From Lachnospiraceae bacterium JLR.KK008 (GTDB lineage: Bacteria; Bacillota; Clostridia; Lachnospirales; Lachnospiraceae): a stretch of DNA of 64,000 nucleotides. Shown piece after piece: positions 27,625 to 36,022 of the stretch; within the stretch, counting starts at the first letter, position 1, and every line of letters begins with the position of its first letter. The stretch is taken from contig CP143548.1 in the NCBI GenBank assembly GCA_037015955.1, forward strand, positions 2,846,001 to 2,910,000, in the 5' to 3' direction. Under the pieces are notes generated by a model. That model was given only the letters and a program-made list of their open reading frames with translations, searched no databases and was not told the origin of the DNA. Made by a program: the position numbers and the translations under genes.

Positions 27625-28014
27625 TCAGATCGCGAAACTTCCGCGTACTTCGCCGTTGATCACATAATAGACCGTGTTTTCTTCCGGTTTCACAAAAAGC
27701 TCTACCGTCTCAAATTCGCTCTCTTTTCTGTCAAGATCAAATTTCCATACATCTTTGGCGATCTTTACCAATTCCTCTGTCGTATAGGATTTACCCCCAA
27801 ACTGAAGGGTGATCTTTTCCATTCCGGCATCTTTCTTCGCCGTCGTCTTCTTAACTGCTGCCTTTGCTGCAGACGCTACCTTTTTCTCAGCTGCTTTGGC
27901 TACCGGTGCTGCTTTCTCAGCCGCACTCTTGACAGCGCTCTCTACTTTTGCTACCGTTTTGGCGGCCTCTGATTTTGCAGTTGCTTTGGAAGCTGCCTTT
28001 TTCGTTTCTTTCAT
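27625..28014 (-). CDS. DUF6465-type protein with histone H1-like Ala/Lys tail
   Basis: 129 residues in two parts. Residues 1 to about 62 are built from Ala, Lys, Val, Ser and Thr in short repeats (such as KAAVKKTTAKK), much like bacterial histone H1-like proteins. Residues about 66-129 form a small folded domain (KITLQFGGKSYTTEELVKIA, YYVINGEVRGSF) of the DUF6465 kind found in Lachnospiraceae. The basic tail could bind nucleic acid; no function has been shown that I know. GGAGG precedes the ATG. Confidence 0.8.
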   Translation of the reverse strand: MKETKKAASKATAKSEAAKTVAKVESAVKSAAEKAAPVAKAAEKKVASAAKAAVKKTTAKKDAGMEKITLQFGGKSYTTEELVKIAKDVWKFDLDRKESEFETVELFVKPEENTVYYVINGEVRGSFAI

Positions 28015-28160
28015 AAATGATCTCCTCCGGGAAATAGTTTTCCCTCTTATTCTATTTATTAATAGTTATTATTATGTAATACATCAGATGTCATAGTGCA
28101 GTGTAGCAGAGTCATGACAAAATGTCAAGAAACGCCCTGCTTTTCCTGCACTCCCCAGCC

Positions 28161-29819
28161 TCACCTTTCCGTTATGACATAATTGGCAATATTATCCGCA
28201 TGGTCGGCAACCCGTTCCAGATTGCTCAATATATCGAGAAAAAGGACACCACCCTCCGGCGCGCATTTCCCTTTGGACAGACGCTGAATATGTTTGTCAC
28301 GCAGGTCTTTTTCCAGCTTATCCACCTTCTCTTCCGTTCTCTGTGCCCTCTTTGCCGCTTCCACGCTGCCCAGCTCTCTGGCCTCCAAAGCAGCCTCAAA
28401 GACATGAAGTGTCATATCGTACATTTTATCGAGATCTTTGTCGCCTTTTTCCGAAAACTGTATCTTATCTTTCCGCTTAATATCAGCTATTTCCGCAATG
28501 TTTTCACTGTGATCTCCGATGCGCTCAATATCGCTGACCGTATAAAACAGATTTTTAATCATCAGATGCTGCGTCTCTGTCAGCGACAGATTATCCACTT
28601 CCACCAGAAACGCAGTCAACAGCTTTTCCATCTCGTTGATGTCCTTCTCCGTCTGCAGCACCCGGTTCATCTGTTTCTTGTCGTTTTCCCGAACCGCCAT
28701 GACCGCATCCTTCAGATTATCCCGTGTGAGCACGCCCATACGCACGACTTCTCCCACCGCCGTTTCGATAGCCAGCGCGGGATTGTTCAGGATTCTCCGG
28801 TCAAGTGTGCGGCTCATCTTCTCAACAATGTCGCCTTCCTTCCCTTCCGACTGATCGCTGGGAATCATAATCTCAGACAGACGCACCAGTGCGCCCGCAA
28901 AGGGAAACATTACCACCGTATTGGCAATATTAAAAATCGTATGGAACGTGGAAATTTCCACACTGTTGATCGCTGCCGCAGCCATCTCCGTGCGCATACG
29001 GAAAAACAGCAACATAACGGCGCCAAACCAGACACTGCCGATCACGTTAAAGAGCAGATGAAGCGCCGACGCCCGTTTGGCATTTTTCCCGGCGCCTGCA
29101 CCGGACAAAACCGCGGTCACACAAGTCCCGATATTTTGTCCCAGCATGATGAATACAGCTGACTGCCAGTTTACCACTCCATTCATCGCCAAAGTCTGTA
29201 AAATACCCACAGAGGCCGAAGAGCTCTGAATAACCGCTGTAACGACAGCTCCCGTGACAATGGCCAGCAGAGGATTCCGCCCTAGCACGCGAAACGCCTC
29301 GATAAAAATCTCTGCGTCTCTGTAAGGCTTAATCGCACCTGACATAAAGCTCAGACCAATAAAAAGAATGCCGAAGCCGGTGAGGATTTCTCCTGTCTTT
29401 TTCTTCCTCTCATCCGAAGCAAACAAGACAAGAAACGCGCCGATGCCTACGACAAGAGGCGCCAGAAACTCCGGCTTGAAAACGCTGCCCCACTCACTCA
29501 GCGAGACAATCCAGGCAGTGATCGTCGTACCGATATTGGCACCCATGATCACGCCTACCGCCTGTGTCAGCGAGAGCATACCGGCGTTGACAAAGCCGAC
29601 AACCATGACCGTAGTCGCCGAACTGCTCTGAATGAGCGCAGTAATACCCGCGCCAACGATCACCGCAATCAGACGGTTTTTCGTCAGAAATCCCATCAGC
29701 TTCTTCACTCTGTCACCGGCAGACTTTTGCAGTCCGTCCGCCATAATGTGCATTCCATATAGGAAAAGCCCCAGTCCGCCAATAAATTGAAATAACATTC
29801 CCAGATCGTTTATCGTCAT
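28161..29819 (-). CDS. Na+/phosphate cotransporter family protein with C-terminal PhoU-like domain
   Basis: 552 residues. The N-terminal half is a NptA/PNaS-type transporter with two inverted repeats carrying the QSSSATT and QSSSASVG signatures and about eight membrane helices. The C-terminal part (from about 340) is an all-helical PhoU-like domain with YTVSDIERIGDHSENIAEI. Family members move phosphate with sodium. The ATG at 29817-29819 is preferred; a GTG three codons upstream is possible. The gene is single. Confidence 0.9.
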   Translation of the reverse strand: MTINDLGMLFQFIGGLGLFLYGMHIMADGLQKSAGDRVKKLMGFLTKNRLIAVIVGAGITALIQSSSATTVMVVGFVNAGMLSLTQAVGVIMGANIGTTITAWIVSLSEWGSVFKPEFLAPLVVGIGAFLVLFASDERKKKTGEILTGFGILFIGLSFMSGAIKPYRDAEIFIEAFRVLGRNPLLAIVTGAVVTAVIQSSSASVGILQTLAMNGVVNWQSAVFIMLGQNIGTCVTAVLSGAGAGKNAKRASALHLLFNVIGSVWFGAVMLLFFRMRTEMAAAAINSVEISTFHTIFNIANTVVMFPFAGALVRLSEIMIPSDQSEGKEGDIVEKMSRTLDRRILNNPALAIETAVGEVVRMGVLTRDNLKDAVMAVRENDKKQMNRVLQTEKDINEMEKLLTAFLVEVDNLSLTETQHLMIKNLFYTVSDIERIGDHSENIAEIADIKRKDKIQFSEKGDKDLDKMYDMTLHVFEAALEARELGSVEAAKRAQRTEEKVDKLEKDLRDKHIQRLSKGKCAPEGGVLFLDILSNLERVADHADNIANYVITER

Positions 29820-29925
29820 CTTTTGCACCTGTCCTTTGGTATGGAAATATCAGATTTATACTTTAGTAGTATTCCTCATTTTATTATTTATATTTTCCAA
29901 CGCTTACAAATATGAATGAAGCACC

Positions 29926-29955
29926 AAAAAGGGTGTGTGGTCTCCCCACACACCC
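29926..29955 (-). terminator. Terminator of the rubrerythrin gene
   Basis: Perfect 10-bp stem GGGTGTGTGG/CCACACACCC with a 5-base loop and five T after it on the minus strand. Confidence 0.9.
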
Positions 29956-29991
29956 AAAAGTTCTAAGACATGCTCTTCCGATTGTTTCGAA

Positions 29992-30531
29992 TTAACCGAA
30001 ATATCTCTTGAGAAGTCCTGCAAATGCTTTCCCGTGTCTTGCCTCGTCACGTGCCATCTCATGAACAGTGTCGTGGATCGCATCCAGATTAGCTGCTTTC
30101 GCGCGTTTTGCAAGATCAAATTTGCCGGCTGTAGCACCATTCTCAGCTTCTACACGCATCTCAAGGTTCTTCTTTGTGGAATCGGTAACAACCTCACCCA
30201 AAAGCTCTGCAAACTTAGCGGCATGTTCTGCCTCTTCCCATGCAGCTTTCTCCCAGTAAAGGCCGATCTCCGGATAACCTTCTCTGTGAGCGACTCTTGC
30301 CATTGCAAGATACATACCAACCTCGGAGCACTCTCCGTTAAAGTTCGCTCTCAGATCTGCCATAATGTCTTCGCTGACTCCCTTGGCAACGCCTACCACA
30401 TGCTCTGCTGCCCACTCCATTTCACCTTTCTGTGCTGTGAATTTCTCAGCCGGTGCATTACATACCGGGCACTTCTCCGGTGCTGCATCTCCTTCATGAA
30501 CATAACCACATACCTGACATACAAATTTCAT
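29992..30531 (-). CDS. Reverse rubrerythrin (rubredoxin domain first)
   Basis: 179 residues. The rubredoxin centre is at the N-terminus ([12 protein letters not shown] and [12 protein letters not shown], Cys at about 5, 8, 21, 24), and the ferritin-like di-iron domain follows with Glu residues in [25 protein letters not shown] and [10 protein letters not shown]. This order is opposite to classical rubrerythrin and is known in clostridial NADH-linked peroxidases that detoxify hydrogen peroxide and oxygen. AGGAGG precedes the ATG. A PerR-like site overlaps its promoter. Confidence 0.93.
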   Translation of the reverse strand: MKFVCQVCGYVHEGDAAPEKCPVCNAPAEKFTAQKGEMEWAAEHVVGVAKGVSEDIMADLRANFNGECSEVGMYLAMARVAHREGYPEIGLYWEKAAWEEAEHAAKFAELLGEVVTDSTKKNLEMRVEAENGATAGKFDLAKRAKAANLDAIHDTVHEMARDEARHGKAFAGLLKRYFG

Positions 30532-30581
30532 TGTTCTTCCTCCTGTTTTCCCTTTTTTGTATTGTTAATAATTTTTAATTT

Positions 30582-30630
30582 CAGTAACGATTACTGTTAT
30601 TATTATAATGATACTTATCCTCACTGTCAA
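30582..30630 (-). promoter_or_regulatory. Rubrerythrin promoter with PerR-like and second inverted-repeat sites
   Basis: Minus strand: TTGACA (30625-30630), 17 bases, TATAAT (30602-30607), a perfect consensus. Overlapping the -10 is TTATAATAATAACAG (30594-30608), which matches 11 of 14 informative positions of the PerR box. Next to it is a perfect inverted repeat CAGTAA-CGA-TTACTG (30582-30596). PerR control is an inference from family habit and this match. Confidence 0.7.
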
Positions 30631-30670
30631 TAGTTTTTGAAAATTTTTTTAAGCTGCTTTCACAGTCCGC

Positions 30671-31498
30671 TCAGACAAACATAAAATACGCAAGCACCAC
30701 GATCCCCAGCGCGATCCGGTACCACCCGAATACTTTAAAATTATGTTTTTTGATGTATCCCATCAAAAAGCGGATAACAAATACCGATACCAGAAAAGCA
30801 ACAACAAAACCGACGATCAGAGTCGTCCACTCTGTACCGCTGATCTCCACCCCCTCCAGCACAAATTTTACGATCTCCAGCAGGCTGGCGCCAAACATCA
30901 CAGGGATTGCCATAAAAAATGTAAACTCAGCGGCGGTTGTGCGGGAAACGCCGAGCAGCAGCCCTCCCACGATCGTGGAACCGGATCTCGATGTCCCCGG
31001 GAAAATTCCCGCGATCAGCTGGAATACACCGATGGCAAAAGCTACCGGATAGCTGAGACGGTCGATACTTCTGATTCTCGGCTTGTGGCTTTTGTTTCTG
31101 TTTTCCACTACAATAAACGCCACACCAAATACAATCAGGGCAATGGCTACGGTCTGATAGTTATAAAAAAGATCCCGGAACAGATCGTCAAACGGGAGTC
31201 CGACAATCACAGCCGGCAGACAGCCCGCCAGAACTTTAAACCACATGGAAAATACATCTTTGCGAATCACACTGCCGCCATGAAACTGAAACGGAAAAAT
31301 CCGATTCCAGTACAGCATGACAACCGCGAGTATTGCTCCGAGCTGAATCACCACCAAAAACATATCCCAGAATTCAGGCGTAACATCGAGCTTAACAAAC
31401 TCATTTAACAATATCATGTGCCCGGTGCTGCTGATCGGAAGCCATTCTGTGACTCCCTCCACAATTCCGAACAAAACCGCTTTCAATAGTTCCAACAA
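30671..31498 (-). CDS. uppP: UppP, undecaprenyl-diphosphate phosphatase
   Basis: 275 residues from a TTG start preceded by AGGAGG; a longer ATG frame (to 31516) contains that ribosome site, so the TTG is preferred. Membrane protein with two conserved active-site regions: GIVEGVTEWLPISSTGHM near residue 14 and FPGTSRSGSTIVGGLLLGV near residue 165. It recycles undecaprenyl phosphate for wall synthesis and gives bacitracin tolerance when abundant. Single gene. Confidence 0.95.
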   Translation of the reverse strand: MLELLKAVLFGIVEGVTEWLPISSTGHMILLNEFVKLDVTPEFWDMFLVVIQLGAILAVVMLYWNRIFPFQFHGGSVIRKDVFSMWFKVLAGCLPAVIVGLPFDDLFRDLFYNYQTVAIALIVFGVAFIVVENRNKSHKPRIRSIDRLSYPVAFAIGVFQLIAGIFPGTSRSGSTIVGGLLLGVSRTTAAEFTFFMAIPVMFGASLLEIVKFVLEGVEISGTEWTTLIVGFVVAFLVSVFVIRFLMGYIKKHNFKVFGWYRIALGIVVLAYFMFV

Positions 31499-31591
31499 AA
31501 TAGATCCTCCTGTCATTTCTCTCTCAATAATCTAATAGCAGCTGCCTGGAAATATACCTCCTCTTCCCGGCCACGTACGCTTTCTTCCATA

Positions 31592-32809
31592 TTATATACA
31601 GGATTCCTGTCCTTTACCGTGCAGCGGATACATTTCTTCTACAAACCTGCGGAGCGCTGCCAGAGAACGCTTTACTTTCTCCGTATCAATACAGTAAGCC
31701 ATTCTGAAATACCCCGGACAGCCAAACCCATCTCCCGGTACCATGACAAGATCATAATTCCTGCCCTTTTCACAGAACAGCTTCGCATCTTCCTCAAGCG
31801 CTTTGGGAAAAATGTAAAAAGTACCGCCCGGTTCCACACAGGTAAATCCAAGCGCCTTCAGTTCCTGATACAATATATTTTTATTTGTCTCGTAGACAGC
31901 CAAATCTGAAGTCAGGGAAAGATTCTCCGCCACCGCCAGCTGAATCAGGGATGCCGGGCAGTTATGGCCCGTCTCTCTGGAAATCTGTCCACACATCCGG
32001 ACTATCTTAGCCGCATCTCTACAAGCCGGGTTTACAGCGATATAGCCAATTCTCTCTCCCGGAAAGGAGAGTGATTTGGAAAACGAATAACACATCAGCG
32101 TATTATCGTAAAAGGCGGAGACAAACGGAGCATCCACACCCGCAAATACAATTTCACGGTATGGTTCGTCTGAAATCAGATATATCTCATGCCCATATTT
32201 TTCCGATGCCTTGCGCATAATGGTCGCCAGACGCTTTATCGTGTCCGTCCCATAGACGACCCCGGAAGGATTGTTTGGCGTATTGATCAGCACAGCCGTC
32301 ACCTTTTCCGAAAGCATTTCTTCAAAGGCCTCAAAATGGATCTGAAACGTTCCGGTATCTGCCGGGACTACTTTCAGCTCTGCACCTGTCCCATTAACAT
32401 AAGGAAAATATTCGGAAAAACAGGGGGCAAATGTAAGTACCGTATCTCCCGGTGCAGTCACCGCGCGCAGCGCGTGAGCAATGGCGCCCGCTGCACCTGA
32501 CGTCATAAATACGTCTTCTTCTTTATAAGGCACGCCGAATCTTTCATGCAGGGAGCAGGCCACCTTTTCCCGCACAGAGGAAATGCCGAGAGAAGGGCTG
32601 TAGCCATGCAGCTCTGCCGGCTCTCTCTCCTGTAGCAGACGGATCATCGTCTCCGTCACAGCCCTGGGTACAGGTACCGACGGGTTGCCCAGACTGTAGT
32701 CAAATACGTTCTCATACCCGATCTCACCGCCTCTTCGCGCGGCAAACTCTGCCAGTTCACGTATCACCGATTTTCCCTGAAGCATCTTTTCATAATGACA
32801 GGACAGCAT
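31592..32809 (-). CDS. Pyridoxal-phosphate aminotransferase, class I/II
   Basis: 405 residues. FDYSLGNPSVPVP is the N-terminal block, TSGAAGAIAHALRAV is the cofactor-phosphate site, NTPNNPSGVVYG and YLISDEPYRE follow, and SFSKSLSFPGERIGY carries the PLP-binding Lys near residue 236. The fold is of the aspartate aminotransferase type; the exact amino acid substrate cannot be told. The start has GGAGAG 6 bases upstream. Divergent from the HD-GYP gene. Confidence 0.92.
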   Translation of the reverse strand: MLSCHYEKMLQGKSVIRELAEFAARRGGEIGYENVFDYSLGNPSVPVPRAVTETMIRLLQEREPAELHGYSPSLGISSVREKVACSLHERFGVPYKEEDVFMTSGAAGAIAHALRAVTAPGDTVLTFAPCFSEYFPYVNGTGAELKVVPADTGTFQIHFEAFEEMLSEKVTAVLINTPNNPSGVVYGTDTIKRLATIMRKASEKYGHEIYLISDEPYREIVFAGVDAPFVSAFYDNTLMCYSFSKSLSFPGERIGYIAVNPACRDAAKIVRMCGQISRETGHNCPASLIQLAVAENLSLTSDLAVYETNKNILYQELKALGFTCVEPGGTFYIFPKALEEDAKLFCEKGRNYDLVMVPGDGFGCPGYFRMAYCIDTEKVKRSLAALRRFVEEMYPLHGKGQESCI

Positions 32810-32964
32810 TGTTCTCTCTCCTATATACAGCCGGATGGCTGGTAATTTTTTACTCTTGCTATGATAATAGTCGAAAACATATCCTTTGTCCAGTCAAAAT
32901 ACATGATGGAATCCGGACTATTATCAAAAAATAGTAATTGTAACCCGGAAAACTTTGTCTATAG

Positions 32965-32993
32965 TTGACTATTTCACCAAAAAGTTCTATAAT
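32965..32993 (+). promoter_or_regulatory. Promoter of the HD-GYP gene
   Basis: TTGACT (32965-32970), 17 bases, TATAAT (32988-32993). Leader about 50 bases, ending with a weak ribosome site before the ATG at 33050. Confidence 0.75.
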
Positions 32994-33049
32994 TTATATA
33001 GTAAATGGTATCATTTTACCTTATTAGAAAAAGTTGAGGTGTTCTCACT

Positions 33050-34135
33050 ATGAAAATTCTTCTTGAATTATTAACCCCTGGAATGATAACCGCCGAAGAT
33101 GTATATTCATTGAACGGCCAACTGCTCGTCCCGATCGGAACGCCACTGACAGACGCCATGCTGCATCAGATGAAAATTCACTCTATTCGCTCTGTCAATA
33201 TTGATGATCACCCCAAGGCTGCATCTACAGCTTCCGGTCATACTTCTGATATTCCGGAAGAAGTCAGGAAAGCACGCGTTGAACATATCAAAGAATATAA
33301 AAAGGCTTATTCCGAGGGATTGAGCCAGTTTGAAGTTGCAATCAATAACCTCGTTATGAATAATACGGATCTGGACATGGATACGATATTAAAGCAGACG
33401 TTATCCGTGCTGAGTCCGACAGGCCGTCATAGCAGCATTCTGGAAATGCTTGTATTTATGAAAGAGTACAACACCAGTATTTATGCACATTCCATTAATG
33501 TATCTCTTCTTTGTAATATGCTGGCACACTGGCTGAATTACAGTGAGGAGGATTGTCAGATGGCTGCCGCCTGCGGCATGTTCCACGATATTGGAAAGCT
33601 CACGCTTCCGGAAGAGATTTTACAGAGACGCGGGCCGCTCACCGATGAGGAAAAGAAACTGGTCAATACCCATTGTGAAAAAGGATATGAGCTGTTGTCA
33701 AAGTCCAGCGTGGATGAGACTGTAAAATTAGCCGCTCTCATGCACCATGAGTTGTGTGATGGCAGCGGGTATCCCCGCAATCTGCAAAGCGAGGAGATTG
33801 ATCGCTTTGCAAAGATCGTCACGATCTGTAACATATATGATGCCATGACTTCAGAACGCCCTTACCGCAAACCAATCTCACCGTTTGCTGTGATTGAATA
33901 TTTTGAAGTCACGGGGCTCAGCAAGTTTGACACCCGTCCGATTCTTGTATTCCTTGAAAACACGGTAAACACTTACCTTAACTCTACCGTTCAGCTCAAT
34001 GACGGGACGACCGCACAGGTAGTCTTTATCAACAAAGGCCGTCTCGGCCGCCCGATTGTGAAATCCGGCGAAAAATTCATTGATCTGAGCCAGCGGACAG
34101 ATTTACATATTCAGGAAATCCTTCCGGTCGTCTGA
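33050..34135 (+). CDS. HD-GYP domain protein, probable cyclic-di-nucleotide phosphodiesterase
   Basis: 361 residues. The first about 110 residues form a leading domain (LELLTPGMITAEDVYSLNG). The HD-GYP core has HSINVSLLCNML, CGMFHDIGKLTLPEEILQR, NTHCEKGYELL, MHHELCDGSGYP and AKIVTICNIYDAMTSERPYR. All metal ligands and the GYP motif look intact, so it should be active; HD-GYP enzymes hydrolyse c-di-GMP or related dinucleotides. No receiver domain is present, so its input is unknown. It ends at a terminator shared with the GNAT gene. Confidence 0.92.
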   Translation: MKILLELLTPGMITAEDVYSLNGQLLVPIGTPLTDAMLHQMKIHSIRSVNIDDHPKAASTASGHTSDIPEEVRKARVEHIKEYKKAYSEGLSQFEVAINNLVMNNTDLDMDTILKQTLSVLSPTGRHSSILEMLVFMKEYNTSIYAHSINVSLLCNMLAHWLNYSEEDCQMAAACGMFHDIGKLTLPEEILQRRGPLTDEEKKLVNTHCEKGYELLSKSSVDETVKLAALMHHELCDGSGYPRNLQSEEIDRFAKIVTICNIYDAMTSERPYRKPISPFAVIEYFEVTGLSKFDTRPILVFLENTVNTYLNSTVQLNDGTTAQVVFINKGRLGRPIVKSGEKFIDLSQRTDLHIQEILPVV

Positions 34136-34177
34136 CATGATACCATCATAACGGTCAGACATTACAATTATGGTTGC

Positions 34178-34211
34178 AAATCCTCAGGTTATCTCTGCCT
34201 GAGGATTTTTA
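34178..34211. terminator. Bidirectional terminator overlapping the GNAT stop codon
   Basis: Stem AATCCTCAGG/CCTGAGGATT, 9-base loop, then TTTATT on the plus strand. It serves the HD-GYP gene and overlaps the last codons of the minus-strand acetyltransferase gene. Confidence 0.82.
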
Positions 34212-34945
34212 TTGTCCACAGGGATGGATTTCGTATATTTCTCCATCCCGTCTCTGTCAGTCTCCCCTTCGCCAAACCCGAGTTTTTTCAGGAGACCGGC
34301 GGAAGCTCTGTTCCCATGGCGTATTCTGCAGATCACTTCATGGCAGCCGATCTCCCGCCACGTATAATCTAAAACAGCGCTGCATACTTCAAAAGCATAT
34401 CCTTTTCTGCGCCAGGGTGCGGCGATCATATAGCCAAGCTCTGTTCCGTCTTCTCCCGGTTCGATCCCTGCACGGCCAATGACCACACCGGCCGTCTTTT
34501 CTTCGATTAACCAGATCCCATATCCGTGAAACCCATACATATATTTGCAGTAGTCTTTGATATATGCCCGCTCTTCCTCTCTGTCCCCAGACAGTCCTTC
34601 CATATATTGCGTCGTATCTGCGGTATCGTATATTTCATAGAGCCTGTCCAGATCCCCGACTGTCATTTCACGCAGCCGGCATCTGTCGGTCTCGAGAATT
34701 TCCCACGGCAGCCCTGTCAGCCGTCTGTAAATCTTTGTAATCTCCTGCTCTTCCAGTTCCTCTACGCATTCAACTGCGTACGGTATCCCGGAAAAGTCCT
34801 CCCCGCGGTTCTCGTCTGTCAGAACCGCCGCCACTGCCTTTCCCTCCCTCTTAAGTGCCTTCAGCAGCTTCAGGTCATCTGTCAGGTATAAGACCCCCTC
34901 TTCCGTAACTCTGTTCCCATTTTTTATGATGATCTCCTGTAACAT
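34184..34945 (-). CDS. GNAT-family N-acetyltransferase with an extra N-terminal domain
   Basis: 253 residues from MLQEIIIKNGNRVTEEG; AGAGGAAG is 6 bases upstream. Residues about 95-245 are a RimJ/RimL-type GNAT domain (DRCRLREMTVGDLDRLYEIY, the acetyl-CoA loop APWRRKGYAFEV and the C-terminal NRASAGLLKKLGF). The first about 90 residues form a separate alpha/beta domain (LTDDLKLLKALKREGKAVAA) that looks like part of a Rossmann or HAD-like fold. The target is unknown; such pairs may act on small molecules or proteins. Confidence 0.85.
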   Translation of the reverse strand: MLQEIIIKNGNRVTEEGVLYLTDDLKLLKALKREGKAVAAVLTDENRGEDFSGIPYAVECVEELEEQEITKIYRRLTGLPWEILETDRCRLREMTVGDLDRLYEIYDTADTTQYMEGLSGDREEERAYIKDYCKYMYGFHGYGIWLIEEKTAGVVIGRAGIEPGEDGTELGYMIAAPWRRKGYAFEVCSAVLDYTWREIGCHEVICRIRHGNRASAGLLKKLGFGEGETDRDGMEKYTKSIPVDNKNPQAEIT

Positions 34946-35085
34946 CCGCTTCCTCTTATTCAAGATACACGTCTTTACGAAACGCTGTTTATCCGCTACA
35001 ATAAGTAGCATACTATGGTAAGGCGGTTGTGTCAAAAGCCTTCCGACATATTGAAATCCATTTTGAAGAAAGGGAACAAAAGCAA

Positions 35086-35604
35086 ATGAAAAATCCAGTT
35101 ATCACGATCACAATGGAAAACGGGGATCTGATCAAAGCAGAGCTCTACCCTGAGACAGCTCCCAACACGGTCAACAACTTTATCAGCCTCATTCAGAAAA
35201 ACTTTTATGACGGTCTGATCTTTCATCGCGTCATCAACGGTTTCATGATCCAGGGCGGCGATCCGGAAGGGACCGGCATGGGCGGCCCCAATTACTCGAT
35301 CAAAGGAGAATTTTCCCAAAACGGCTTCGACAATGACCTGAAGCACACGGAGGGCGTGCTCTCGATGGCAAGGAGCATGATGCCTGACTCCGCCGGAAGC
35401 CAGTTTTTTATCATGCACAAAAACAGTCCACACCTTGACGGTTCTTACGCCGCTTTTGGCAAAGTCATCGAGGGCATGGACATTGTCGACAAGATCGCAT
35501 CCTGTAAGACAGACTTTTCTGACCGTCCTCTGGAAAAACAGATGATCCGGACGATGACCATTGATACGTTCGGTGAAGTTTATCCGGAACCGGAAACGCT
35601 CTGA
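35086..35604 (+). CDS. Peptidyl-prolyl cis-trans isomerase, cyclophilin type
   Basis: 172 residues from MKNPVITITMENG. The cyclophilin core has FHRVINGFMIQGGDPEGTG, SMARSMMPDSAGSQFFIM and HLDGSYAAFGKVIEGM, with the active-site Arg and Gln in FHRV and QFFI present. There is no signal peptide, so it acts in the cytoplasm. The longer GTG frame from 35029 overlaps the acetyltransferase region and was not used. Confidence 0.94.
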   Translation: MKNPVITITMENGDLIKAELYPETAPNTVNNFISLIQKNFYDGLIFHRVINGFMIQGGDPEGTGMGGPNYSIKGEFSQNGFDNDLKHTEGVLSMARSMMPDSAGSQFFIMHKNSPHLDGSYAAFGKVIEGMDIVDKIASCKTDFSDRPLEKQMIRTMTIDTFGEVYPEPETL

Positions 35605-35618
35605 TCCAAAATCTGAAG

Positions 35619-35694
35619 TTCACATTTTATTTACATTTCATTTAAAGAAACTTAATCCGCTTAACATTTTTTATCCAAATTCGTGTCTTATACT
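35619..35694 (+). promoter_or_regulatory. Array of TTNACA-like hexamers at 11-base pitch upstream of a -10 box
   Basis: In the 418-base gap 35605-36022: TTCACA (35619), TTTACA (35630), TTTAAA (35641) and TTAATC (35652), each start exactly 11 bases apart, the layout of Firmicute PhoP boxes. TATACT follows at 35689-35694 with no good -35 box, as expected for an activated promoter. Inference only. The products of transcription would be the stem-loop at 35759-35787 or the symporter further down. Confidence 0.45.
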
Positions 35695-35758
35695 AATAAC
35701 ATAAGATACAGCAACGCAGACAACTAACATTACTTTTATAAATAGCTTTTTCATAATA

Positions 35759-35787
35759 ATGCCAAGTAAAATTATTTTACTTGGCAT
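35759..35787. repeat. Perfect 29-base palindrome in the gap before the symporter gene
   Basis: Arms of 14 bases (ATGCCAAGTAAAAT and its exact complement) around a single T, followed by CCTCCCTTTTT on the plus strand. It can act as a transcription terminator for a short RNA of about 90-100 bases begun near 35701, or as a protein-binding site. No open reading frame with a ribosome site was found in between. Confidence 0.7.
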
Positions 35788-35888
35788 CCTCCCTTTTTGG
35801 CGCTTTTTTATTTGACTGCTGCACGATAAAATGCTGTCACGCCACAGCATACGGCATTCCTCATTTTGCCGAAAACACGAATTTATTC

Positions 35889-35917
35889 TTGACGAATCCC
35901 GGCAGCTATACTACAAT
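35889..35917 (+). promoter_or_regulatory. Promoter of the sodium:alanine symporter gene
   Basis: TTGACG (35889-35894), 17 bases, TACAAT (35912-35917). The leader of about 100 bases runs through a repeated GCG-rich stretch to GGGAGG before the ATG at 36023. Confidence 0.7.
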
Positions 35918-36022
35918 TAATTTATTACAAAGGACGTAATATCGCACATTGCGTATATTGCGCCTTTTTTCTTATTATCATTGCTTTACTTCACTACTAC
36001 TTTACTATGGGAGGAACCTTTT

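Noticed and set aside
28122..29162. A 346-codon frame on the plus strand
   Set aside because: Antisense to the Na+/phosphate transporter gene, which has clear repeat motifs.
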